A DNA stretch of 64,000 nt, from positions 6,465,001 to 6,529,000 of the forward strand of contig NZ_CP109446.1 of assembly GCF_036227265.1 (NCBI RefSeq), written 5' to 3'. The number at the start of each line of letters is the position of its first letter. Positions within the stretch are counted from its first letter, which is position 1. Below, piece after piece: positions 56,567-64,000 of the stretch. The notes under the pieces were generated by a model that saw nothing but the letters and a program-made list of their open reading frames with translations, was not told where the DNA came from and searched no databases. Origin of the DNA: Streptomyces sp. NBC_01476. GTDB lineage: Bacteria; Actinomycetota; Actinomycetes; Streptomycetales; Streptomycetaceae. The position numbers and the translations under genes are program-made.

Positions 56567-59227
56567 ATGAGCCAGCAGGGCGACGCACGCGGGAGTCAAG
56601 AGGACGACTGGTGGCGGCAGTTGTACGACGCGGAGACCGCGTCCGGCGGTCCGTCCGCTGCCGGTCCCGATCCGGGAAGGAGTGCGGGGCCCGGCGGTGA
56701 GGCCGTCGACGCGCACTTCGACTCGGCGCTGAACGCCATGTCGCCGCCGCCTCCGCCACGGCCCGAGGCGATGCGGTTGCGCCGCCCGACGGCGCCCCAG
56801 CCGCCGCCTTCGTGGCCCCGGCCGACCCGGGAGGCTCCACCCGCACCGCGCCATGGGGACGGATCGGCACCGGTCCGGTCCGGGCCGGAGGCCCAACAGG
56901 GCGGGGAGCGCGAGCAGTTGGACCCGTGGGCCGCGCCACCCACCTTCGAGGTGGAGGCACCGGCGGTGTCCGTGCCGCGGCAGGCTGCGGAGCCGCCGGC
57001 GCCCGTCCGTGAGCCCGAACCCTCGCCCTGGGACCCGTGGTCGGCGGCGCCCACCTTCGGCGCCGGGGAAGAGTCCGAGGCCGAGGCCGGCTCCGGGCCA
57101 GAGGCGGACGGGGACGTCGGCGAGGAGGACGAACCCCGACCGTGGGACGCGTGGTCGGCCGAGCCGACGTTCGGCGGGCGGGAGGCGCCGGCCGAGCGGA
57201 CGTACGAGCCGCCGCCGGCTCAGCCCTGGGAGGCGTGGGTCGCCCCCCGCTCCCCGGCGAGGCCCACGGCTCCGCCCCCCGCGGAAGAGTGGGGACCCCC
57301 ACCGGAGACCCCGCCCGCACAGGACCCGGCAGCCCCCTCCGCCGAGCCCGCCGCCCCGCCCCGTGCCGAGCAGCCGCCCGACCCCCGCCTCACCCTCCCG
57401 GCGGAACCCACTGCGGAAAACGCTGCCCCTCCAGCGTCCGACCCCGCGCCCGCACCGGCCGCCGAAGCCGGCCCGCTTCCGACGAGGGACCCCGCCCCGT
57501 TCGCCCCGCCCGCCCCCGGCGGGCCTCCGGCGCCCGCGCCGGTTGCGGAAGCCGGCCCGCTTCCGGTGCGGGACCCGGGCCTGTTGCCCGATCCGGCCCC
57601 CCGGGAGGCGCCTGCGTCCGGCCCTGACCCGTTCCCCGCATCGGCCCCCGGCGGGCCCCTGACGCCCGCTGAGGAAGCCGGCCCGCCTGCGGTGGGGAAG
57701 CCCGAGCCGTTCGCCGCGCCCGCGCCGGCTGCGGAGGCCGGCCCGCTTCGGGTGCGGGACCCGGGGCCGTTGCCCGATCCGGCCCCACAGGAGGCCCCTG
57801 CGGGCGTCCCCGCCCCGTTCCCCGCATCGGCCCCCGGCGGGCCTCCGGCGCCCCCGCCCCCTGCGGCGGACTTCGCGTCTCCGGCGGGGGACTCCGGCCC
57901 CTTCGCCCCGTCCGCCCCCGGCGGGCCTCCGGCGCCCGTGCCGGCTGCGGAGACCGGCCCGCTTCCTGTGCGGGACCCGGGGCCGTTGCCCGATCCGGCC
58001 GCCCAGAAGGTCCCTGCGTCGGGCGACGACCCGTTCACCGCGCCCGTGCCCGCTGTGGAAGACGTCGCTCCTCCAGCGGGTGACGCCGCGCCCGCGCCGG
58101 TTGGGGAAGTCAGCCCGTTGCCCGATCCGGCGCCCCCGGAGGCGGTGGCGTTCCGTCCGGGGCGGCCCTACGTGCCCTCCCCCTCGGGTGCGTCCCCCTT
58201 CGTGGCCGGCCCCGAGGGGGAGCCCGGGACCGGGTCGGGCGAGGACACCACTTCGCTCACTCCCGTGCGGCGGGAAACGGAGCGGCCCGGGTGGGGGGAG
58301 ACCGGGTTCGCGGAAGGGGACGTGCGGTGGGCGCCGGAGTTGCCGCCCGGGTGGGAGCCGGCCTGGGAACCGCGGGAGCCGGTGGGGGAGCCCGAGGTGG
58401 TGGGCGGCGGCCCGCCCACCTATGGCGCCGAGCCGTCCGCCTGGCCGGAGGCGGACCCGGACGCGCTGGACGGCCTGGTCGCCGACACCGTGCTGGACGG
58501 CGCCCAGTACGGACGCCTGACGATCAGAACCGTGGCGCTGCGCGGCGACTCCGCCCGGTACCGGGGCCGGCCCCGCAGGGACGCGCTGCTCACCGCCCGG
58601 TTCGGCGCCGGCGACGACGCGCTGCTGCTGGTCGCGATGGCCAGCGGCGCGCGCGGGGCGGACGACGCGCACCTGGCCGCGCAGGACGCCGTACGGTGGA
58701 TCGCCGGCGCCGTCGGCCGCAGCCGGGCCCGGCTGGCCGACGACCTGCGCGGCGCCCGGCGCGGCTCGCTGAAGTCCGGACTGCACCGGCTCACCGACCG
58801 CTGCTACGGACGGCTGCGGGCCCGCGGCGAGGATCTGGGCCTCGACGAGGGCACGTACACCGCCTCGCTGCGCTGCCTGCTGCTGCCGACCGACCCGGAG
58901 AGCCGGATCCGGCTCTTCTTCGGCGTCGGGGAGGGCGGCCTCTTCCGGATCAGGGACGGGGCCTGGCAGGACCTGGACCTCGCACCGGACGAGACCTCCG
59001 CACCGTTCCGGTTCCGGGCCACCGTCGCCCAGCCGGGTGACGCGCTGCTGATGTGCAGCGGCGGCCTGGCCGAACCCCTGCGCGGCGAGCCGGAACTGGC
59101 GGTGCATCTGGCGGCCCGCTGGGGAGCGGGGAAGGTGCCCGGCCTCGCGGCCTATCTGGCGGATACACAGACCAGGGTGAAAGGCTATGCCGATGATCGT
59201 ACGGCGGTGACGGTCTGGGATGCCTGA
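56567..59227 (+). CDS. PP2C-like phosphatase domain protein with long proline-rich repeat region
   Basis: An 886-residue protein. Residues about 1-640 are low complexity, rich in Pro, Ala, Glu and Gly. Within this, residues about 290-520 carry a roughly 40-residue repeat built on AAEAGPLPVRDPGPLPDPA, in several copies. The C-terminal 245 residues (from about YGRLTIRTVALRGDSARYRG) resemble a PP2C/SpoIIE-type fold: ALLTARFGAGDDALLLVAMASGARGADDAHLAAQDAV and MCSGGLAEPLRG. The metal-binding Asp pattern of active PP2C (RxxNxDxx, DGxG) is degenerate, so it may bind rather than hydrolyse phosphoprotein. ATG with AAGGG upstream. Confidence 0.85.
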   Translation: MSQQGDARGSQEDDWWRQLYDAETASGGPSAAGPDPGRSAGPGGEAVDAHFDSALNAMSPPPPPRPEAMRLRRPTAPQPPPSWPRPTREAPPAPRHGDGSAPVRSGPEAQQGGEREQLDPWAAPPTFEVEAPAVSVPRQAAEPPAPVREPEPSPWDPWSAAPTFGAGEESEAEAGSGPEADGDVGEEDEPRPWDAWSAEPTFGGREAPAERTYEPPPAQPWEAWVAPRSPARPTAPPPAEEWGPPPETPPAQDPAAPSAEPAAPPRAEQPPDPRLTLPAEPTAENAAPPASDPAPAPAAEAGPLPTRDPAPFAPPAPGGPPAPAPVAEAGPLPVRDPGLLPDPAPREAPASGPDPFPASAPGGPLTPAEEAGPPAVGKPEPFAAPAPAAEAGPLRVRDPGPLPDPAPQEAPAGVPAPFPASAPGGPPAPPPPAADFASPAGDSGPFAPSAPGGPPAPVPAAETGPLPVRDPGPLPDPAAQKVPASGDDPFTAPVPAVEDVAPPAGDAAPAPVGEVSPLPDPAPPEAVAFRPGRPYVPSPSGASPFVAGPEGEPGTGSGEDTTSLTPVRRETERPGWGETGFAEGDVRWAPELPPGWEPAWEPREPVGEPEVVGGGPPTYGAEPSAWPEADPDALDGLVADTVLDGAQYGRLTIRTVALRGDSARYRGRPRRDALLTARFGAGDDALLLVAMASGARGADDAHLAAQDAVRWIAGAVGRSRARLADDLRGARRGSLKSGLHRLTDRCYGRLRARGEDLGLDEGTYTASLRCLLLPTDPESRIRLFFGVGEGGLFRIRDGAWQDLDLAPDETSAPFRFRATVAQPGDALLMCSGGLAEPLRGEPELAVHLAARWGAGKVPGLAAYLADTQTRVKGYADDRTAVTVWDA

Positions 59228-59273
59228 GCGCGTCCGGGATGCGTGACCCCTGTCCCTGTGCGGAGATGGGTAC

Positions 59274-61019
59274 ATGGCGAAGCAGACGGTTGCGGAGCAG
59301 TTCATCGATGTCCTGGTGCGCGCGGGCGTGCAGCGGCTCTACGGGGTCGTCGGCGACAGCCTCAACCCGGTGGTGGACGCGGTGCGCCGCAACCGTTCCA
59401 TCGAATGGGTGCACGTACGGCACGAGGAGACCGCCGCGTTCGCGGCCGGCGCCGAGGCGCAGCTGACCGGGAAGCTCGCCGCGTGCGCCGGCTCGTGCGG
59501 CCCGGGCAACCTGCATCTGATCAACGGGCTCTACGACGCGCACCGCTCGATGGCGCCGGTGCTCGCCCTCGCCTCGCACATCCCCAGCAGTGAGATCGGC
59601 ACCACGTACTTCCAGGAGACCCATCCGGACCGGCTCTTCCAGGAGTGCAGCCACTACAGCGAGCTGATCTCCAACGCCCAGCAGATGCCCCGGGTGCTGC
59701 AGACCGCGATCCAGCACGCGGTCGGCCGCGGCGGCGTCTCGGTGATCAGCCTGCCCGGCGACATCGCCGCCCACGAGGCGCCGCAGTCGGCCGGTGAGCA
59801 CGCGCTGGTGACCCGGCGGCCCTCCGTCCGCCCCGGTGACGCCGAACTCGACGAGCTGGCACGGCTGGTGGACGACGCCTCCCGGGTCACCCTCTTCTGC
59901 GGCAGCGGTACGGCCGGCGCCCACGACGAGGTGATGGCCTTCGCCGAACGCGTCAAGTCCCCGGTCGGGCACGCGCTGCGCGGCAAGGAGTGGATCCAGT
60001 TCGACAACCCGTACGACGTCGGGATGAGCGGACTGCTCGGCTACGGCGCCGCCTACGAGGCCATGCACGAGTGCGACCTGCTGATCCTGCTGGGCACCGA
60101 CTTCCCGTACAACGCCTTCCTGCCGCACGACAACGTGAAGATCGTCCAGGTCGACGTGCGGCCCGAACACCTCGGCCGCCGTTCGAAGCTGGACCTGGCG
60201 GTGTGGGGCGACGTGGGGGAGACGCTGCGGTGTCTCACACCCAAGGTGCGCGCCAAGACGGACCGCAAGTTCCTCGACCGGATGCTGAAGAAGCACAGCG
60301 ACGCGCTCGAAGGCGTGGTGAAGGCGTACACCCGCAAGGTCGAGAAGCACCTGCCGATCCACCCGGAGTACGTGGCCTCGGTGCTGGACGAGGAGGCCGC
60401 GGACGACGCGGTGTTCACCGTCGACACCGGGATGTGCAACGTGTGGGCGGCGCGCTATCTGACGCCCAACGGCAAGCGGCGGGTGATCGGTTCGTTCTCG
60501 CACGGCTCGATGGCGAACGCGCTGCCGCAGGCGATCGGGGCGCAGTTCCTCGACCGGCGCCGGCAGGTGGTCTCGATGTCCGGCGACGGCGGTTTCGCCA
60601 TGCTGATGGGCGACTTCCTGACCCTGGTGCAGTACGACCTGCCGGTCAAGGTGGTGCTCTTCAACAACTCCTCACTGGGCATGGTGGAGTTGGAGATGAT
60701 GGTCGAGGGGCTGCCCGCCTACGGCACCACCAACCGCAACCCGGACTTCGCCGCCATCGCCCAGGCGTCCGGCGCCTACGGGGTGCGGGTGGAGAAGCCC
60801 AAGGACCTGCGCGGCGCCCTGCGGGACGCCTTCCGGCACAAGGGCCCGGCGCTGGTGGACGTGGTGACCGACCCGCACGCGCTCTCCATCCCGCCGAAGA
60901 TCACCGGCGAACAGATCGGCGGCTTCGCGCTGTCGATGGGCAAGATGGTGCTGGACGGCGGTGTCGGCAAGATGGTCCAGCTGGCCCGCTCCAACCTCCG
61001 CAACGTGCCGCGCCCCTGA
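59274..61019 (+). CDS. thiamine-pyrophosphate-dependent oxidase/dehydrogenase (pyruvate oxidase-like)
   Basis: A 581-residue TPP enzyme with the usual Pyr-cofactor-PP domain order. The catalytic Glu is in VRHEETAAFAAGAEAQLTG, the glycine-rich CGPGNLHLINGLYD follows, the middle domain is GTDFPYNAF, and the TPP/Mg motif is GDGGFAMLMGDFLTLVQYDLPVKVVLFNN. The set matches PoxB/pyruvate:quinone oxidoreductase-like proteins annotated as TPP-requiring enzymes in Streptomyces. The C-terminal segment is hydrophobic only weakly, so membrane attachment as in E. coli PoxB is uncertain. Acetolactate synthase-like activity is the main alternative. ATG with CGGAGATGGG upstream. Ends in a strong bidirectional terminator. 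Confidence 0.88.
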   Translation: MAKQTVAEQFIDVLVRAGVQRLYGVVGDSLNPVVDAVRRNRSIEWVHVRHEETAAFAAGAEAQLTGKLAACAGSCGPGNLHLINGLYDAHRSMAPVLALASHIPSSEIGTTYFQETHPDRLFQECSHYSELISNAQQMPRVLQTAIQHAVGRGGVSVISLPGDIAAHEAPQSAGEHALVTRRPSVRPGDAELDELARLVDDASRVTLFCGSGTAGAHDEVMAFAERVKSPVGHALRGKEWIQFDNPYDVGMSGLLGYGAAYEAMHECDLLILLGTDFPYNAFLPHDNVKIVQVDVRPEHLGRRSKLDLAVWGDVGETLRCLTPKVRAKTDRKFLDRMLKKHSDALEGVVKAYTRKVEKHLPIHPEYVASVLDEEAADDAVFTVDTGMCNVWAARYLTPNGKRRVIGSFSHGSMANALPQAIGAQFLDRRRQVVSMSGDGGFAMLMGDFLTLVQYDLPVKVVLFNNSSLGMVELEMMVEGLPAYGTTNRNPDFAAIAQASGAYGVRVEKPKDLRGALRDAFRHKGPALVDVVTDPHALSIPPKITGEQIGGFALSMGKMVLDGGVGKMVQLARSNLRNVPRP

Positions 61020-61077
61020 CCGTGCCGCAAAAGCGCCACAAAAGCGACGCCGGCCGCGCCGCGGCCCGCACACGCGA

Positions 61078-61113
61078 CTGCCGCGCCCGTGAACTTCACC
61101 ACGGGCGCGGCAG
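61078..61113. terminator. bidirectional hairpin between pox-like and glycosidase genes
   Basis: A perfect 14-bp stem (61078-61091 with 61100-61113) and 8-base loop, between the convergent genes ending at 61019 and 61134. Confidence 0.85.
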
Positions 61114-61133
61114 ATTGAGCTGCTGACGGAGCG

Positions 61134-63965
61134 TCAGTCGTTGATCAGGTCGAACTCCTCCCAGGGTCCGATCGCGGTGCGGTTGGCGATCAGCGCCGAG
61201 GCACCGGCGTTCTCCGCCGTGACGTAGTCGCCGTTGATCTTCGCCTTGAGGCTGACGCTGCCGTCGCCGTTGTGGATCAGCTGGAACTGCTCCCAGTCGC
61301 CCACGGCGTCCACCTTGGCCAGCAGCGGCGCCGCCCCGGCGTTGTCGGCGGTCACGTACTTGTTGTTGGCGTGTGCCCGCAGGGCGATGTAGCCGCCGCC
61401 CTCGTCGATCTGGTCGAACTGCTCCCACTGCCCGATCGCGGTGCGGTTGGCGATCAGTGGCGAAGCGCCGGCATTGTCGGCCGTCACGTAGTCGCCGTTG
61501 GCGTGCGCGCGCAGGCTGATCACGGAACCGTTGCCGGGCACCGTGCCGCCGTTGCCGTCCAGGCCGATCTGCCGGCTGCCCAGATGCTTGGCGGCGGTCG
61601 CCGGAGCACCGGAGACCTGGGCGTACGGCAGCGCGGTGGTGAGGCTGCCGGTCCGCTCCACCAGGTAGGAAGTGCCGGAGCTGACGGGGACGTTGATGCT
61701 CGCGGCGGTGGTCGGGGAGACCACGACGGCGTTGCTCGAGCCGTTGACCACCTCGATCGACTGGCCGGGCCAGGGGTTGCGCACCTTCATGGTCTGGGTG
61801 GTGCCCGCCTGGATGGCGACGGTGACCGGGGTGCCGCCCTGGACCTGCACATCGACCTTGGTGTTGCCCTGGACCGAGACGGTGCCGCTGACGTCCCAGC
61901 CGGCCGGCCAGGCCGGCGCGATCCGCAGCGTGCCGTCGTAGTCCTGCACCAGGGCCTCGTTGAGCGCGGTGGCGACGCCGGAGACCTGCTCGATGTAGGA
62001 CTCGGTGCCGACCGTGGCGCCCAGGTCGGCCAGGCCGCTGATGTAGACCTGATGGTCCTGGGTGATGGACACCAGCTTCGCCGCGACCTGGTCGGCGAGC
62101 CCGAGCCTGGCCGCGTCGATGGCGTCCATGCTCCAGTCGTTGCCGCCGGTCACCGCACGGTGGTTGTAGGAGCGCACCCCCAGGTCGTGCAGCGCACCCG
62201 GGTCGTCGGTGATCAGGTTGTACGGCCAGACCGGTTCCAGGTCGATGTTCTCGCTGTTCCTGATCTGCGCGGTCGGCTGGTACGAGTACGCGATGATGTC
62301 GTTGTTCGACGCGTCCGCCGACGGCGGCAGCACCTGGGTGCGGTTGTAGTCGGTACGCGGCCAGTCCGGTATCTGACCCTGCGCGGTGGTCAGCTGGGAG
62401 ATCAGCGCGCTGTCCCCGGTGTTCAGCAGCTGCGCGGCCTTGATCACCACCGGGAAGAGCGCGGCGTCCGCGGCCAGGTCGGTGGTCGGGTCCTGCACCG
62501 CCCACTGCGTCTCGTGCGCGTTGGCGACCGCGTGCAGCTTTCCGTCCGAGCCGACCTTCTGGTAGGCGAGCAGGAAGACCGCGGAGTCCTTCAGCAGCGG
62601 GTAGTACGTCCGCAGGAAGTTGAGGTCACCGGTGTCCTGGTACTGCTGCCAGATGTAGAGGCTGATCTCGGCGCCCGAAGTGACGTTGAGCGCGTTCCAG
62701 TTGGGGCTGCCGGGCTCGCTGCAGGCCGAGTTCTGGCCGGCCCCCGGGTCGCCGCCGTTGCCGTTGAACCGCATCACCTCGGGGACACAGGCCCCCGGCA
62801 GGCCGCCCATCTGCTGCTTGGTCCACGCCTCGATGCCGGGCAGAGCGTTCTGGTACAGGTTGAAGATCGGGATGTTGAGCGCGAAGTTGCCGCTGCTCAT
62901 ATTGGCCGAGATCTGGGTGCGCAGATTCCACAGCCAGGTCTCCGAGGGGGTCCAGTTCTGGTGGTCCTGGCCGAAGTTGAACATGTCGGCGGCCCCGGCC
63001 TGGCTGCCCGGGATGGTGCCGCGCATGGAGGCGGCCTCCATGAACAGGTAGAGGGTGCGCAGCGACTCCATGTACTGGGCCTGGCCGTCGGCCGAATTGG
63101 CCTCCAGAACACCGGTGTTGGCCCAGAAGTCGGCCCACCAGGACTGCTGGGACGACAGCAGTGACGACTCGGCGGCGGTGGGATCGGAGCCGAGCAGATT
63201 CGCCGCGGTGGTGGCCGCGTTGCCGCCGGTCCACACCGGCGAACCCACGACGACCCGGAACGAACCGTCGGTGTTGGGCGTGAACGTGGTCCGCACCTGG
63301 GTGGAGTTGACCACCGACGAGGTCACACCGCGACCGCCCGCGGTGATCGCGGCGAGCGAGCCGAAGGTGCGGTCGGAGTGCCCGGGCTGGGAGTTGTCCA
63401 CCCAGGTCTCGGCGAGAGTGCCGGTAGCACCGGATACGGCCGCTGTGGGGGTCCGGCCGGACCACAGGCTGACGGTGGCAGTCTGCTGGGCGTTGGGGTT
63501 GGCGCCGGTGACGTCGACGATCAGTTCGTCCTTGGTCGCCGACACCCAGGCTTTGAGCGTCATACCGCCGCCGGACTCGTTGAGCACCCCGGTGTAGACG
63601 TCCAGGTAGCCCTTGAAGTCACTGGCGCCGGTGAGTGCCGACAGGCCCGGTATCTGCACCTGGCCGGGCGACTTGCGGTCGGGCAGCGTGTCCGCCCGGT
63701 TGAGCTGGGCGGTGAATCCGCCGGCCGCCCAGGCGGCCACCCCCAGCGAGCCGTTGCCCAGCGGCAGCGACTGGGCGGCGGCCGTGTTCGGGGCGCCCAG
63801 CACGATGTCGGAGCGGCGGATCACATTGGGGGTGTCGACGTGGAAACTGCCGTTCTGCCAGGCGGTGGTGGCGGTGGCCGCCGCGGCCGGCTGGGAAGAA
63901 ACAGCGGGTACGAGCAGTCCGGCCGCAAGAAGTGCGGCGGCTGCGATGACGGGTGGTCGGACCAT
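61134..63965 (-). CDS. secreted GH95-like six-hairpin glycosidase with three fascin-like repeats
   Basis: A 943-residue exported protein. The signal peptide (residues 1 to about 29, ending SSQPAAA-A) has a hydrophobic core and AxA-type cleavage site. The catalytic part (about 40-790) has the bacterial alpha-L-fucosidase/GH95-type layout: LPLGNGSLGVAAWAAGG at the N-terminal beta domain, NFGQDHQNWTPSETWLWNLR and ISLYIWQQYQDTGDLNFLRTYYPLLKDSAVFLL in the (alpha/alpha)6 barrel, ANAHETQWAVQDPTTDLAADAALF and YIEQVSGVATALNEALVQDYDGTLRIAPAWPAGWDV at the C-terminal end. From residue 816 come three 40-44-residue repeats (YVTADNAGASPLIA, WEQF) of the fascin-like type. The exact substrate is uncertain. 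The ATG and RBS sit inside a palindrome. Confidence 0.88.
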   Translation of the reverse strand: MVRPPVIAAAALLAAGLLVPAVSSQPAAAATATTAWQNGSFHVDTPNVIRRSDIVLGAPNTAAAQSLPLGNGSLGVAAWAAGGFTAQLNRADTLPDRKSPGQVQIPGLSALTGASDFKGYLDVYTGVLNESGGGMTLKAWVSATKDELIVDVTGANPNAQQTATVSLWSGRTPTAAVSGATGTLAETWVDNSQPGHSDRTFGSLAAITAGGRGVTSSVVNSTQVRTTFTPNTDGSFRVVVGSPVWTGGNAATTAANLLGSDPTAAESSLLSSQQSWWADFWANTGVLEANSADGQAQYMESLRTLYLFMEAASMRGTIPGSQAGAADMFNFGQDHQNWTPSETWLWNLRTQISANMSSGNFALNIPIFNLYQNALPGIEAWTKQQMGGLPGACVPEVMRFNGNGGDPGAGQNSACSEPGSPNWNALNVTSGAEISLYIWQQYQDTGDLNFLRTYYPLLKDSAVFLLAYQKVGSDGKLHAVANAHETQWAVQDPTTDLAADAALFPVVIKAAQLLNTGDSALISQLTTAQGQIPDWPRTDYNRTQVLPPSADASNNDIIAYSYQPTAQIRNSENIDLEPVWPYNLITDDPGALHDLGVRSYNHRAVTGGNDWSMDAIDAARLGLADQVAAKLVSITQDHQVYISGLADLGATVGTESYIEQVSGVATALNEALVQDYDGTLRIAPAWPAGWDVSGTVSVQGNTKVDVQVQGGTPVTVAIQAGTTQTMKVRNPWPGQSIEVVNGSSNAVVVSPTTAASINVPVSSGTSYLVERTGSLTTALPYAQVSGAPATAAKHLGSRQIGLDGNGGTVPGNGSVISLRAHANGDYVTADNAGASPLIANRTAIGQWEQFDQIDEGGGYIALRAHANNKYVTADNAGAAPLLAKVDAVGDWEQFQLIHNGDGSVSLKAKINGDYVTAENAGASALIANRTAIGPWEEFDLIND

Positions 63966-63981
63966 TCGGAGACCTCCGAAT
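63964..63981. promoter_or_regulatory. palindrome ATTCGGAG-N2-CTCCGAAT across glycosidase RBS and start codon
   Basis: Perfect 8-bp arms around 2 bp. Reading leftward it contains GGAGG as RBS and ends at the A-T of the start codon. A protein bound here would block initiation of transcription or an RNA fold could mask the start. Confidence 0.4.
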
Positions 63982-64000
63982 GTGCGGTGCTGTGAGGACA

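Noticed and set aside
56453..59305. 950-codon open frame antisense to the PP2C-like gene
   Set aside because: Low-complexity Gly/Arg sequence mirrored from the proline-rich repeats; not a gene.

Overview
High-GC actinobacterial DNA, most likely Streptomyces or a close relative in Streptomycetaceae. The signs are very strong GC bias at third codon positions, frequent GTG and TTG starts, mycothiol-type maleylpyruvate isomerase families, many AraC/TetR/LacI/LuxR regulators, two secondary-metabolite loci in one window and a dense set of G+C-rich intrinsic hairpins between convergent genes. No tRNA, rRNA, CRISPR array or complete insertion sequence was seen.

Left flank (1-9.6 kb): the 5' end of an alpha/beta hydrolase divergent from an AraC regulator; then a module bounded by two paralogous AraC regulators with N-terminal HTH domains (1147-1938 and 7502-8314), enclosing two mycothiol-type isomerase-family proteins, a UbiB/ABC1 kinase, an MFS transporter and the remnant of an epimerase gene. 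A leftward group follows (8.6-13.2 kb): GMC flavo-oxidoreductase, two carboxymuconolactone decarboxylase-fold (AhpD-like) proteins and an SDR.

Enediyne core (13.5-27.2 kb): a translationally coupled rightward operon unbV-unbU-pksE-tebC-flavin reductase (overlaps TGATG, ATGA, ATGA), closed by a bidirectional terminator, faces a leftward pair unbL-P450 (ATGA overlap). A polytopic membrane protein is divergent from unbL. All five conserved enediyne cassette genes are therefore present. No apoprotein, glycosyltransferase, deoxysugar or peripheral-moiety NRPS gene is visible here, so the cluster is either sparse or continues elsewhere.

Phenylpropanoid module (27.2-33.3 kb): TetR, carotenoid-cleavage-type oxygenase, a second TetR, p-hydroxycinnamoyl-CoA hydratase/lyase, a 4-coumarate/feruloyl-CoA-type ligase and a DUF899 protein. 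The ligase-lyase pair is the standard non-beta-oxidative route from hydroxycinnamate to benzaldehyde plus acetyl-CoA. The oxygenase family can also yield aromatic aldehydes. Next (33.5-39.6 kb) come an SDR, a VOC protein, a DHA2-type MFS exporter, an epoxide-hydrolase-like enzyme, an SRPBCC/ArsR pair with twin operators, and an acyl-CoA-dehydrogenase-fold flavoprotein. Some of these could be tailoring genes.

A scar made of a UvrD-helicase fragment and a transposase tail (39.9-40.3 kb) separates this from a leftward class I lanthipeptide operon of the FxLD type (40.4-47.0 kb): a 60-residue precursor, a LanB lacking its elimination domain, LanC, a protein joining the missing LanB elimination domain to an isoaspartyl-type methyltransferase, and a helical-repeat protein. 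Upstream lies a mosaic pseudogene (47.2-48.6 kb) that splices together pieces of three different genes.

Right flank (48.6-64 kb): mostly chromosomal housekeeping or regulation: an anti-sigma-type ATPase, an XRE-type regulator, a 2H phosphoesterase, RsgA, a LacI regulator with a likely auto-operator, a DUF456 protein, a TrmB/LuxR-type regulator, a proline-rich PP2C-like protein, a pyruvate-oxidase-like TPP enzyme and a secreted six-hairpin glycosidase with three C-terminal fascin-like repeats. Two small genes (23 and 43 codons) with good ribosome binding sites lie beside rsgA.
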